A stretch of DNA of 37,450 nt from an uncultured bacterium (GTDB lineage: Bacteria > Verrucomicrobiota > Kiritimatiellia > CAIKKV01 > CAITUY01), in assembly GCA_903895695.1 (NCBI GenBank), contig CAITUY010000146.1, forward strand, positions 1 to 37,450, written 5' to 3'. Shown here piece after piece: positions 1 to 7,375 of the stretch. Under the pieces are notes generated by a model. It had not been told where the DNA came from. It made no database searches and worked only from the letters and a program-made list of their open reading frames with translations. Position 1 is the stretch's first letter. Each line of letters opens with the position of its first letter. The translations under genes were made by a program, and so were the position numbers.

Positions 1-69
1 CCCCTTCGCCGCCTCCAGCGCCACCCGCGCCTTGAACTCATTCGTGTGCACTTTCCGCTTCGCTGCCAT
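1..69 (-). CDS. Transposase OrfA of an IS3-type element, N-terminal 23 codons only
   Basis: The minus strand reads MAAKRKVHTNEFK followed by ARVALEAAKG, the standard opening of IS3-family OrfA proteins: a basic tail, then the first helix of an HTH_Tnp_1 DNA-binding domain. In complete elements OrfA binds the terminal repeats and is joined to the DDE transposase OrfB by programmed frameshifting. The ATG at 69-67 has a GGGAGA Shine-Dalgarno sequence six bases upstream, supporting this start. The gene runs off the left edge, so it cannot be told whether it is intact. Confidence 0.75.
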   Translation of the reverse strand, partial: MAAKRKVHTNEFKARVALEAAKG

Positions 70-121
70 ATCAAATCTCCCGTCCTGTTGGACCGTTGGC
101 TATACCTTAACCACCTGTCCA
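1..121. mobile_element. End of an IS3-type insertion sequence
   Basis: This is the upstream terminal part of an IS whose body continues left of the window. Read on the minus strand, the element would begin at about position 121 with TGGACAGGTGG, which fits the TG...CA termini of IS3-family elements, followed by a leader of about 50 bases and then the orfA start. The rest of the element, its other inverted repeat and any target duplication are not visible, so the exact end is inferred from the TG dinucleotide. Confidence 0.6.
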
Positions 122-137
122 AAAAACGGGGGGAACT

Positions 138-332
138 TCAGCCATCATGCGCACCTTCGTCCAGTTGCAGCGCCTCATGGACTCGAATCGCGACCTGGCC
201 CGAAAGGTCGAGGCCATGGAAAGCAAGTATGACGAACAGTTCGCCGCCGTCTTCGAGGCCATCAGGCAACTGGTTGCCGAAGGCCAGACGGCGAACACTC
301 AACCCCAGCGGCGCATTGGATTTCACTCCTGA
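138..332 (+). pseudogene. C-terminal remnant of an ORF6N-domain (phage/KilA-N-like) protein
   Basis: The readable segment AIMRTFVQLQRL followed by a charged helix, then QFAAVFEAIRQL and a final RRIGF, matches the conserved C-terminal tail of ORF6N-domain proteins (MRxFVxLRxLL...KYDxQFxxVFdAIRqLM...IGF). The N-terminal ORF6N domain itself is missing: immediately upstream lies the end of the IS element. The simplest reading is a gene truncated by IS insertion. ORF6N proteins are DNA-binding proteins common on phages and in the accessory regions of PVC bacteria. Only about 62 codons remain and no start codon of its own is needed to explain them. The family assignment comes from recall of the tail motif. 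Confidence 0.6.
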
Positions 333-339
333 TCCGCCT

Positions 340-468
340 ATGAGACCCAACAAGATCACCCTCAATAGCGACACCTCGCGCCCGTTCGACAAGCCAAAGT
401 CCGGTCGCATCGCCGTCAAAGTCATCACCCATCTGGGCGATGAGGTGATGAAGGTGTTCAAAGTCTAG
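340..468 (+). pseudogene. C-terminal remnant of a site-specific DNA methyltransferase
   Basis: The last 43 codons of an open frame read RPFDKPKSGRIAVKVI and end in GDEVMKVFKV. This is the usual C-terminus of adenine-specific methyltransferases of type III-like restriction-modification systems (typically KSGRIAVKVINHxGDEVxKVyxV). No methyltransferase catalytic motif (DPPY, FxGxG) is present in the window, and the frame is preceded by the ORF6N remnant. It is therefore a fragment left by rearrangement. The ATG at 340 is only the first methionine in frame and is not claimed as a functional start. Confidence 0.55.
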
Positions 469-485
469 GGATCTGCTACTATAGT
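457..485 (+). promoter_or_regulatory. Predicted sigma70-type promoter of the TIGR04255 cassette
   Basis: TTCAAA (457-462), 17 bases, then TATAGT (480-485). The -10 ends eight bases before the ATG at 493, so transcription would begin at or next to the start codon. No Shine-Dalgarno sequence precedes that ATG. The -35 lies inside the methyltransferase remnant. Prediction from consensus only. Confidence 0.5.
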
Positions 486-492
486 TCGTGCC

Positions 493-1251
493 ATGAACGA
501 TACAGAATTCAAACTCTCGAAGGCTCCGATTATCGAGGCGGTGCTGGACATTGACTGTGACTTGCCGCCAGGTTTCGATCTGACCGCATCGGAAGACCTG
601 TTGCGAGAACGGTTTCGGGATGTTTATCCGAAGTTCCGCAAACAACTTCTGCAGGAGCACAAGATCGAGACTAAAGTTGATTCGGCCCCAAGAATGTCTG
701 TCCGGCATGAAACGCGAGCACTTCAATTCTTGCAGCAAGATGAAAAGCAAATCGCGCAGGTGCGAGCACAAGGTTTTTCATTCAACCGCCTGGCTCCCTA
801 CACCAGCTTTGACGATTACCTGCCCGAAATTGAGCGGACCTGGCGTGTGTTTCTCTCAATCGCAACTCCTGTCCAAATCCGAACTGTCCGTTTGCGCTAC
901 ATCAACCGCATCCTGCTCCCAATGCTCGACGGAGAGGTGGAGCTTGAAGACTACCTAAGAGTGTGCCCTCGACTGCCAGATGAAGAGAGGCTGACATTCA
1001 CGGGGTTTCTCAATCAGCACACCGCCGTTGAGTTGGATACGGGAAATCAAGTCAACATAGTCCTGACGACACAACCATCAAACGATCAGATGTTGCACCT
1101 AATCTTCGACATTACTGCCGCGAATAACGGTACAGCGGAAGTCGAGAATTGGACTTGGCTTTTGGCCAAGATTCAGGCATTACGCGTGTTGAACAACCGT
1201 GTCTTCCGAAATACATTAACCGAGAAATGCTTAAACCTGTTCCAGCAATAG
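493..1251 (+). CDS. TIGR04255 family protein (function unknown)
   Basis: A 252-residue protein with the family's signature opening, in which an APIIEAVLDI segment begins near residue 11, followed by a long region with a YPKFRKQL segment and, near residue 130, the conserved VRLRYINRI strand. TIGR04255 proteins are about 250-290 residues, sporadically distributed and biochemically uncharacterised. They often sit in accessory or defence-rich regions and are commonly followed by one or two short conserved genes, as here. The ATG at 493 is chosen because the APIIEAVLDI motif lies close to it. There is no ribosome-binding site, consistent with a leaderless transcript. The stop codon lies inside the next gene, implying translational coupling. 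Family membership is fairly secure; no biochemical role is claimed. Confidence 0.75.
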   Translation: MNDTEFKLSKAPIIEAVLDIDCDLPPGFDLTASEDLLRERFRDVYPKFRKQLLQEHKIETKVDSAPRMSVRHETRALQFLQQDEKQIAQVRAQGFSFNRLAPYTSFDDYLPEIERTWRVFLSIATPVQIRTVRLRYINRILLPMLDGEVELEDYLRVCPRLPDEERLTFTGFLNQHTAVELDTGNQVNIVLTTQPSNDQMLHLIFDITAANNGTAEVENWTWLLAKIQALRVLNNRVFRNTLTEKCLNLFQQ

Positions 1252-1772
1252 GGCTTTGCCTTGCGGGGTATGCAGCCTTGAATGTCTATGCACGCGGAGG
1301 TAGTGCTACTTCCTCCGAAGCACGGGTCGTCCAGGATGCGGCCTCGGCCGTTGTGGATTCCGCAGAGCGCTCGCAGGTGCTGTTCGGCGAGAAAGCCGAA
1401 TGTATTTCGCAGTTAAAGGCGCTGGCTAATGAGTGTATGCAACAGGGCTGGGATGGGGATGAAGCCTGCGCTCTAGACCCACTGGCCGTCTTCATCGCCG
1501 AGACCTTTGTGCGCGCATTGCCGGATGGCATACCACTTCCCGAGCTAGCTCCTGAGCCGGACGGCTCCATTTCCTTGGACTGGATTCAATCCCAACGCAG
1601 TCTTTTCACATTGAGCGTCAGTTCCAGCAATCGACTGGCATGCGCTTGGATTGACGGCGCAGACAAAGGGCATGCCGTAGCAGGGTTTGATGGGGAACAC
1701 ATTCCGCGCCTGATTCTCCAAGGCATCACGGGAATAATGGGTCATGGCAACGCTCCCATCCGGATTGCCTGA
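1227..1772 (+). CDS. Conserved hypothetical protein, second gene of the TIGR04255 cassette
   Basis: A 181-residue protein starting inside the end of the TIGR04255 gene (25-base overlap, different frame). It has no membrane segment or cysteine cluster. The central part, GWDGDEACALDP followed by ALPDGIPLPELAPEPDGSIS, then LDWIQSQRSLFTLSVSSS and CAWIDGADKGHAV, is a pattern I have seen in short proteins next to TIGR04255 genes, where it is annotated as unknown. The conserved SLFTLSVS and GxDG-type stretches suggest a small beta-rich domain, but no fold can be asserted. The start at 1227 is inferred; an upstream in-frame start at 1149 would overlap TIGR04255 more deeply and is less likely. The gene ends 29 bases inside the third gene. 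Confidence 0.6.
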   Translation: MLKPVPAIGLCLAGYAALNVYARGGSATSSEARVVQDAASAVVDSAERSQVLFGEKAECISQLKALANECMQQGWDGDEACALDPLAVFIAETFVRALPDGIPLPELAPEPDGSISLDWIQSQRSLFTLSVSSSNRLACAWIDGADKGHAVAGFDGEHIPRLILQGITGIMGHGNAPIRIA

Positions 1773-2154
1773 TCACGTCGGTGACGACGAGGATCTCGCG
1801 AGGTTCCTGACCCAAAGCAGCCAATTCAACGCTTTGATGGCGAAACCAGTCGCGTTTCTGCCCAGTCCCAAAGACCGCGAAACTTCTGTTTCGAGACATG
1901 GCATCGGCTCATTAGAGGATCTTTGGAAGGTAGGACTCGATGCGGCCGGTGATCGAAACCTGCACGGAGCGGCTCTCTTCAAGGCGCATGCCGTCAGAAT
2001 GGCCCAACTCGATGTGGTGCCAGCCGAACCGCCTCCCTGCCACGCCGCTATTCGGAGGTGGCCTTGGGTAGAGGACGACCCGGAATTACAAAAGGCGAAA
2101 CAGAAAGAGTTGGCCGCCGTAATCGCAAGTCAGGCAAAGTTGATACGGCGGTGA
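1744..2154 (+). CDS. Conserved hypothetical protein, third gene of the TIGR04255 cassette
   Basis: A 136-residue protein overlapping its predecessor by 29 bases. Its sequence contains DEDLARFLTQSSQFNA, then FLPSPKDRETSVSRHG, then LHGAALFKAHAVR and a C-terminal WPWVEDDPELQKAKQKE helix. I recognise this as a recurring short protein of unknown function that travels with the two genes upstream. The order of three overlapping genes with one promoter in front suggests a single functional unit whose products act together. The strongly conserved PKDRETSVxRHG stretch has charged and histidine residues that could be catalytic, but that is speculation. Nothing resembles a known toxin, antitoxin or nuclease motif closely enough to name it. 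Confidence 0.6.
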   Translation: MATLPSGLPDHVGDDEDLARFLTQSSQFNALMAKPVAFLPSPKDRETSVSRHGIGSLEDLWKVGLDAAGDRNLHGAALFKAHAVRMAQLDVVPAEPPPCHAAIRRWPWVEDDPELQKAKQKELAAVIASQAKLIRR

Positions 2155-2169
2155 AAGCAGGACGACGCC

Positions 2170-2478
2170 ATGGACTTCCGCATCGCCGATACCTTCACAG
2201 ACAGCCTCGCGCGCCTGACCGGCGATGAGCAGAAGGCCGTGAAGACGACGGCCTTTGACCTCCAGATGAACGCGGCCAGTCCGGGCCTGAGCCTTCGCAA
2301 ACTCGACGCAGCCAAGGATAAGAACTTCTGGTCGGTCCGCGTGAACGCCGACCTCAGGGTGATTATTCACAAGATGTCGGGCAGCCCACTCCTCTGTTAC
2401 GTGGACCACCACGATAAGGCCTATGACTGGGCCGCGTGGCGGCGGTTGGAGCCGCGCGCGACGACTGGAGCCACATAG
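2170..2478 (+). CDS. RelE/ParE-like domain protein, probably a truncated UvrD-type helicase N-terminus
   Basis: The 102 residues (MDFRIADTFTDSLARLTGDE, later KLDAAKDKNFWSVRVNADLR and DHHDKAYDWAAWRRLE) match the RelE-superfamily module that precedes the helicase domains in a group of UvrD-like superfamily I helicases in PVC bacteria. In those proteins the sequence continues past the TTGA segment into a linker and the Walker A motif. Here a stop codon follows at TTGAT and no helicase motif exists downstream. It may therefore be the stranded N-terminal module of a deleted helicase, or it could act as a free RelE-type mRNase. No antitoxin gene is adjacent. The start follows the TIGR04255 cassette by 16 bases. 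Confidence 0.6.
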   Translation: MDFRIADTFTDSLARLTGDEQKAVKTTAFDLQMNAASPGLSLRKLDAAKDKNFWSVRVNADLRVIIHKMSGSPLLCYVDHHDKAYDWAAWRRLEPRATTGAT

Positions 2479-2529
2479 TTGCCTTTCCCAAGTCCTGCAA
2501 AGGCTGAATTCTTCTCGTTTCCTTGACCC

Positions 2530-2542
2530 GTATCAAGGATAC
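2530..2542. promoter_or_regulatory. Short perfect palindrome upstream of the 4Fe-4S gene
   Basis: GTATC-AAG-GATAC, a 5-bp inverted repeat with a 3-base centre, lies 54 bases before the ATG at 2596 and directly follows a TTGACC that could serve as a -35. It could be an operator for a dimeric regulator or simply chance. No matching second copy was found in the window. Confidence 0.2.
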
Positions 2543-2595
2543 CCGGGCCGGGGAGTGCTATCGTGTTGCCCATCAAGACACGAAAGGGATTCGCC

Positions 2596-3465
2596 ATGAA
2601 ACGCAAGATTATCAGTATCGACCAGGACGCATGCACGGGTTGCGGGGACTGCCTGCCCAACTGCCCCGAGGGCGCTATTCAATTGATCGACGGCAAGGCC
2701 CGTTTGATCGGCGACCTGTTTTGCGACGGTCTGGGCGCCTGTCTCGGGCATTGTCCGGTGGGCGCCATCACGATCGAGGAACGCGACGCCGAACCTTATG
2801 ATGAGAAACGCGTGATGGCGAATATCGTCAAGCAGGGACCGAATACGATCAAGGCCCACCTCGAACACCTGCGCGACCACCAACAGTTCGATTACCTCCA
2901 GGACGCGCTGGCCGTGCTTCAGGATAAGGGCATTCCCAATCCGCTGCACGCGGGTACGGCCGGCGCCGCCCTGGGCCACGCCGTGCACGGACACGGCGGG
3001 GGCGGCTGCCCAGGTTCGCGGCAGATGGCTTTTGCGGCAGCACCGGCCGCCCCTGCCGGCGGCGACGAGAGCGGCAAGCGCCCCTCCCAGTTGACGCATT
3101 GGCCGCTGCAACTACACCTGATCTCCCCGCGCGCCCCGCACTATCAGGGGAGTGATTTGCTGCTGGCGGCCGACTGCACGGCCTTCTCGCTCGCCGATTT
3201 CCACAAGGACTTTCTCAAGGGAAGGACCCTGGCCGTCGCCTGTCCCAAGTTGGACGAGGGCCAGGACGTGTACGTGGAGAAGATCAAGGCCCTGATCGAC
3301 GAGGCCAGGATCAATACGTTGACGGTCCTCGTCATGCAGGTTCCCTGCTGCGGGGGACTGCTCCGCATGGCCCAGACGGCGGCGCAGCAGGCGACCCGCA
3401 AGGTGCCGATCAAATGCGTGATCGTCAGTCTGCAAGGAACGATTTTGAAGGAGGAATGGCTATGA
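2596..3465 (+). CDS. 4Fe-4S dicluster-type ferredoxin domain protein
   Basis: A 289-residue cytoplasmic iron-sulfur protein. The N-terminal 60 residues carry a complete CTGCGDCLPNCPEG cluster motif (C13, C16, C19, C23) and a second, three-cysteine motif CDGLGACLGHCPVG (C43, C49, C53) in which the expected C46 is leucine. A glycine/alanine/histidine-rich linker near residues 125-165 leads to a C-terminal domain with an AVACPKLDE motif and a VPCCGGL segment that may supply more ligands. Proteins of this type occur widely in anaerobes as electron-transfer or redox-sensing proteins of unknown partner. The ATG at 2596 is chosen because the ferredoxin fold begins there and GAAAGGG lies upstream. 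The last base pairs overlap the cupin gene (ATGA), so the two are co-translated. Confidence 0.8.
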   Translation: MKRKIISIDQDACTGCGDCLPNCPEGAIQLIDGKARLIGDLFCDGLGACLGHCPVGAITIEERDAEPYDEKRVMANIVKQGPNTIKAHLEHLRDHQQFDYLQDALAVLQDKGIPNPLHAGTAGAALGHAVHGHGGGGCPGSRQMAFAAAPAAPAGGDESGKRPSQLTHWPLQLHLISPRAPHYQGSDLLLAADCTAFSLADFHKDFLKGRTLAVACPKLDEGQDVYVEKIKALIDEARINTLTVLVMQVPCCGGLLRMAQTAAQQATRKVPIKCVIVSLQGTILKEEWL

Positions 3466-3788
3466 GCAACGTGGATGACTACAAGGGCAAGGCGATCGAG
3501 TTGGCGGGTGGGGTGGAGTATGCGGCTGGGTCGGTGGTGAGCAAGACGATCCTGGACAAGAAAACCGGCACGCTAACGTTATTCGCGTTCGATGAGGGCC
3601 AAGGGTTGAGTGAGCACACGTCGCCCTACGATGCGACCGTGCAGATTGTCGACGGCGTGGCGGAACTGGTCGTCGGCGGTCAGCCGAATCGGGTGACCGC
3701 GGGGCAGCTGTTCATCATGCCGGCCAATGTCCCGCATTCCGTGCGCGCGGTCCAACGTTTCAAGATGCTGCTGATTATGATCCGATAA
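3462..3788 (+). CDS. Small single-domain cupin protein
   Basis: A 108-residue protein with the cupin core: LSEHTSPYDATVQIVDG (motif 1, histidine and acidic positions) and GQLFIMPANVPHSVRA (motif 2, with the terminal histidine). Such short cupins bind a divalent metal and often accompany iron-sulfur or redox genes in anaerobes; their substrate is unknown. The start at 3462 is preferred over the in-frame ATG at 3456, because AAGGAGG at 3448-3454 gives a seven-base spacing only to 3462, and because it produces an ATGA overlap with the 4Fe-4S gene. The gene pair probably forms one bicistronic unit that ends before the promoter of ahcY. Confidence 0.85.
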   Translation: MSNVDDYKGKAIELAGGVEYAAGSVVSKTILDKKTGTLTLFAFDEGQGLSEHTSPYDATVQIVDGVAELVVGGQPNRVTAGQLFIMPANVPHSVRAVQRFKMLLIMIR

Positions 3789-3801
3789 TCCAAGTCCAAT
3801 C

Positions 3802-3830
3802 TGGACGGCCGGCCCGGAAAACGGTATCCT
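3802..3830 (+). promoter_or_regulatory. Predicted promoter of ahcY
   Basis: TGGACG (3802-3807), 17 bases, TATCCT (3825-3830), about 36 bases before the ahcY start. The same TATCCT -10 with a 17-base spacer recurs before the secreted-protein gene and ilvE. Consensus-based prediction. Confidence 0.45.
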
Positions 3831-3866
3831 CTTAGCCTTCACCACCTTAGGCAGGAAAGGCAACGC

Positions 3867-5270
3867 ATGAAGAAAACAGGGGATTTCGTAGTCAAAGATC
3901 TGGCGCTGGCTGACTTCGGGCGCAAGGAAATCGAACTGGCTGAGCAGGAAATGCCCGGCCTGATGGCGATGCGCGCGGAATTCGGAAAGGTCAAGCCGCT
4001 GAAGGGCGCCCGAATCACGGGTTCCCTGCACATGACGATCCAGACGGCGGTGTTGATCGAAACGCTGCAGCAGCTTGGCGCCCGCGTCCGTTGGGCGAGC
4101 TGTAACATATTTTCCACGCAGGATCACGCGGCGGCGGGTATCGCCGTCAAGGGTACGCCGGTGTTCGCTTACAAAGGCGAGACGCTGGAGGAATACTGGC
4201 AGTATACCGACCGCATTCTCGATTGGGGCAAGGGACAGGGGCCGAACATGCTGCTGGACGACGGCGGCGATGCCACGCTGTTTGTGCACCTCGGCTGCAA
4301 GGCCGAGGATGACGCCTCGGTGCTGGATCGCAAGGCCGAGAGCCGCGAAGAAGAGATCCTGCTGGCCCAGCTCAAGAAGGCCGTCAAGCGCGACCCCGGG
4401 CGTTTTCACCGCATGGTCAAGGATATCCGCGGCGTGAGCGAGGAAACGACCACGGGCGTGCATCGGTTGCAGCAGATGAGCGCGCGCGGCGATCTGCTCT
4501 TCCCCGCGTTCAACGTCAACGACTCGGTGACCAAATCCAAGTTCGACAATCTCTACGGGTGTCGTCACTCGCTGACCGATGGCATCATGCGCGCGACCGA
4601 CGTGATGATAGGGGGCAAGATCTGTGTCGTGGCGGGTTACGGCGACGTCGGCAAAGGCTGCTGCCAGTCGCTGAAGGGGCAGGGTGCCCGCGTCATCGTG
4701 ACCGAGATCGACCCCATCTGCGCGCTGCAAGCCTCGATGGAAGGCTATCAGGTGCTGACCATGGACGAAGCCTGCCGCATCGGCGACATCTTCGTGACGG
4801 CCACGGGCTGCTGCGACGTGATCACCGAGAAGCACATGCGGCAGATGAAGGACCAGTCCATCGTCTGCAACATCGGGCACTTCGATAGCGAGATCCAGGT
4901 GGAGGCGCTCCACAAGTACCGGTGGATGGAGATCAAGCCGCAAGTAAACAAGATTACTTTCCCCAGCGGCCGCAGCATCATCCTGTTGGCCGAGGGGCGG
5001 CTGGTCAACTTGGGATGCGCCACGGGGCATCCGAGCTTCGTGATGTCGAACAGTTTCACCAACCAGGTGATGGCGCAGATCGAACTCTACACCAACCCGG
5101 GCAAGTACGCGGTGGGGGTTTATGTGTTGCCGAAGAGGCTGGACGAGAAAGTGGCGGCCCTGCACCTCGGCAAGCTGGGCGTCAAGCTCGAGCGGCTGAC
5201 CGCGAAGCAGGCCAAGTATCTGGGCGTGAAGGCCGGCGGGCCGTTCAAGCCGGACCACTATCGCTACTGA
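3867..5270 (+). CDS. ahcY: Adenosylhomocysteinase (S-adenosylhomocysteine hydrolase)
   Basis: Reversibly splits S-adenosylhomocysteine, the by-product of SAM-dependent methylation, into adenosine and homocysteine using tightly bound NAD. The 467-residue length, with the extra segment near residues 145-185, fits the longer bacterial/plant class of the enzyme. Clear signatures are [16 protein letters not shown] near residue 52, [12 protein letters not shown] near 79, [13 protein letters not shown] at 216-228 (catalytic lysine and aspartate region), the NAD-binding GYGDVGKG at 257-264, and the C-terminal PDHYRY that caps the neighbouring subunit's cofactor. The start is supported by AGGAAAGG seven bases upstream. 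It supplies homocysteine to the methyl cycle and so links with the corrinoid/folate genes further on. Assignment is secure. Confidence 0.97.
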   Translation: MKKTGDFVVKDLALADFGRKEIELAEQEMPGLMAMRAEFGKVKPLKGARITGSLHMTIQTAVLIETLQQLGARVRWASCNIFSTQDHAAAGIAVKGTPVFAYKGETLEEYWQYTDRILDWGKGQGPNMLLDDGGDATLFVHLGCKAEDDASVLDRKAESREEEILLAQLKKAVKRDPGRFHRMVKDIRGVSEETTTGVHRLQQMSARGDLLFPAFNVNDSVTKSKFDNLYGCRHSLTDGIMRATDVMIGGKICVVAGYGDVGKGCCQSLKGQGARVIVTEIDPICALQASMEGYQVLTMDEACRIGDIFVTATGCCDVITEKHMRQMKDQSIVCNIGHFDSEIQVEALHKYRWMEIKPQVNKITFPSGRSIILLAEGRLVNLGCATGHPSFVMSNSFTNQVMAQIELYTNPGKYAVGVYVLPKRLDEKVAALHLGKLGVKLERLTAKQAKYLGVKAGGPFKPDHYRY

Positions 5271-5282
5271 ACCGAGTACCCG

Positions 5283-6620
5283 GTGGAACCAGTCATCGTC
5301 CAGCGCGCCGAGCACTGCATCAGCCGGCAGGATGTGAGTCCTGAGGCCCTGAAGGTGCTTTACGGCCTCAAGGAGGCCGGCTACATCGCCTACATCGCGG
5401 GCGGCGGCGTCCGCGACCTCCTGCTGGGGCGCAAGCCGAAGGACTTTGATATCGTCACGGATGCGACCCCCAACGAGGTGCGCCGCGTGTTCCGGAACTG
5501 CCGGCTGATCGGGCGGCGGTTTCGGTTGGCGCATGTCTTCTACGGGTCGATCAACATCGAGGTCGCGACATTCCGGTCCAACCAGGAACCGGAGGAGGAG
5601 GAGGCCGCCGCTGACCGGGGCCTTCAGCGGCGTAGCGACGAGGGCGTGATCCTGCGCGACAACCTTTTCGGTACGCCCGAGCAGGACGCGATCCGGCGGG
5701 ACTTCACGGTAAACGCGCTCTTCTACAACATTCGCGATTATTCGGTCATCGATTATGTCGGGGGGCTGGAGGACCTGAAGCGTCGGATCCTGCGGTTCAT
5801 CGGCGACCCGCAGGTTCGCTGCGTGGAGGACCCGGTGCGGATGATCCGCGCCGTGCGCTTTGCGGCGGCGCTCGGGTTGACATTCGACGCAGCGACGGAA
5901 CAGGCCATTCGCGATCAGCGCGAGTGCCTGGCGCTCGCCAACCGGTCACGGCTTTACGAGGAAGTGCAGAAGCTCTTCTTCAGCGGGGCAGCGCAGCGGG
6001 CCTATGAGCTGCTTCGTGAGTTCGGGCTCTTCTCGATGCTCTTCCCTGAAGTGGGAATCTGGCTGGGGCCCGAGAAGGGCACGCCCGAGTGCCGGCGGAT
6101 CAGTGAGGCGTTGCGACAGGTCGACGAGTGGCGTGCTGCCGGCCGCACGGTGTCGCCGGCCTTGCTGTTCGCGTTGATGTTCGGCGGCATGCACGAAGCC
6201 CATGCGGGCGAGTTGGCGGCACAGGGCCAGCACAAGGGGCTGGCCTTGCATTCCGTCACCATGCAACACTTTGGCGGCCTGACCGAGCGCGTCCAGGTGC
6301 CCAAGGTGGTGCGCTACCGGACGGCGGAGATCCTGGCGGCTCAACCGCGGCTCTCGGTCGATGGTGGCGGACGGGCCCGGCCGCTGGCCACGCGCGCATT
6401 CTTCCCGGAGGCGGTGGCTTACCTAGAGTTCATCGTGCGACTGACGGGTGAGCACCGGGAAGCGCTCGCCAATGTCCTGGCAATTCCTTGGGATCCCGCG
6501 CCGGACGAGGAGTCCGACCCCGACCGCCGCCGTCGCGGTGGGCGCCGCGGGCGCCGCGGCAAGAGTCTCCGTACGCGCCGCGGCGGCGGTGATTCCGAAA
6601 CGTCAGCGGCGGACGGGTGA
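5283..6620 (+). CDS. pcnB: PcnB-family poly(A) polymerase / tRNA nucleotidyltransferase-like protein
   Basis: Adds adenosines (or CCA) to RNA 3' ends. The 445-residue protein has the class II nucleotidyltransferase core: GGGVRDLLLGRKPKDFDI (residues 40-57, with D54 and D56 as metal ligands), ATPNEVRRVF, RRDFTVNALFYN, and the RNA-binding EDPVRMIRAVRFAA segment near 180. A highly basic arginine/glycine tail (about residues 415-440) resembles the C-terminus of E. coli-type PcnB and suggests poly(A) polymerase rather than a CCA enzyme; the two cannot be separated with certainty by sequence. Translation starts at GTG 5283, close behind ahcY; the ribosome-binding site is weak. The stop codon overlaps the next gene (GTGA). 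Confidence 0.85.
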   Translation: MEPVIVQRAEHCISRQDVSPEALKVLYGLKEAGYIAYIAGGGVRDLLLGRKPKDFDIVTDATPNEVRRVFRNCRLIGRRFRLAHVFYGSINIEVATFRSNQEPEEEEAAADRGLQRRSDEGVILRDNLFGTPEQDAIRRDFTVNALFYNIRDYSVIDYVGGLEDLKRRILRFIGDPQVRCVEDPVRMIRAVRFAAALGLTFDAATEQAIRDQRECLALANRSRLYEEVQKLFFSGAAQRAYELLREFGLFSMLFPEVGIWLGPEKGTPECRRISEALRQVDEWRAAGRTVSPALLFALMFGGMHEAHAGELAAQGQHKGLALHSVTMQHFGGLTERVQVPKVVRYRTAEILAAQPRLSVDGGGRARPLATRAFFPEAVAYLEFIVRLTGEHREALANVLAIPWDPAPDEESDPDRRRRGGRRGRRGKSLRTRRGGGDSETSAADG

Positions 6621-7375
6621 GGATCAAGGGTGGAGGGCTGAGCGTGGAGGAAGGGGCTCACGTTCCGGACCATCCCCTTGCGAGCGCTGCCTGCCTGCTG
6701 TGCGGCGCGATGGCGCCTTTTTTCGCACTTGCCGGAAAACGACCTTTCTACCGCTGTCCCGCATGCGGACTCACCTTCGTCCCGGCTGCCAGTCACGTCC
6801 CGGCGGAGGCGGAGCGGGCGCGCTATTGCCTTCACCGCAATTCACCGGGAGATGCCGGCTACGTGCGGTTTCTGGGCCCGGCGCTTGAGGCGCTCGAACG
6901 GTACGTCCCGCCGACGGGGGCGCCGGCGATTCTTGATTACGGATGCGGCCGCGACCCCGTGCTGTCCGGGCTGCTGCGCGAGCGCGGCTATCGGGTGACC
7001 GGCTACGACCTTTTCTTTGCGCCGGACCTGCCCCGCGACGCGGCATTCGACGCCCTGGTATCGACGGAAGCCATCGAGCATTTTCGCGCGCCGGCCGCCG
7101 AGATGGAGCGGTGGGCCGGACTGGTGCGGCCGGATGGGATCGTCGTGGTAATGACGGCGTTGACCGACGGCGTGACCGACTTGGCGCGTTGGCATTATGC
7201 GCTCGATGCCACCCACGTCGCGCTCTATGCGCTCCGCACTTTCGAGTGGCTGGGCACACGTTGGCCGCTGGCCGTGAGCGAGACGAACGGGCGGAATCTC
7301 GTAGTGCTGAAGCGGGCCGCTGCCCCTCAACTTCCGATTTCGTCGCGCGAGCGCACGACCCGGGTGCGGCGATAG
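6617..7375 (+). CDS. Class I SAM-dependent methyltransferase with N-terminal zinc ribbon
   Basis: A 252-residue protein. Residues 25-55 hold two CxxC pairs (CLLC and CPAC) that should bind zinc, followed by a Rossmann methyltransferase domain with motif I ILDYGCGRDPVLSGLL and an acidic YD at the end of strand 2. STEAIEHF and RPDGIVVVMT follow in order. This arrangement is typical of 'class I SAM-dependent methyltransferase' proteins fused to a zinc finger; the substrate is unknown. The GTG at 6617 overlaps the pcnB stop, so co-translation is likely. The 3' end overlaps the convergent regulator gene by 49 bases. SAH produced by it would be processed by AhcY. Confidence 0.8.
   Translation: MRIKGGGLSVEEGAHVPDHPLASAACLLCGAMAPFFALAGKRPFYRCPACGLTFVPAASHVPAEAERARYCLHRNSPGDAGYVRFLGPALEALERYVPPTGAPAILDYGCGRDPVLSGLLRERGYRVTGYDLFFAPDLPRDAAFDALVSTEAIEHFRAPAAEMERWAGLVRPDGIVVVMTALTDGVTDLARWHYALDATHVALYALRTFEWLGTRWPLAVSETNGRNLVVLKRAAAPQLPISSRERTTRVRR

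Noticed and set aside
3579..5534. 651-codon minus-strand open frame
   Set aside because: Antisense to ahcY and the cupin; it is long only because of GC-rich codon bias and has no recognisable domain.
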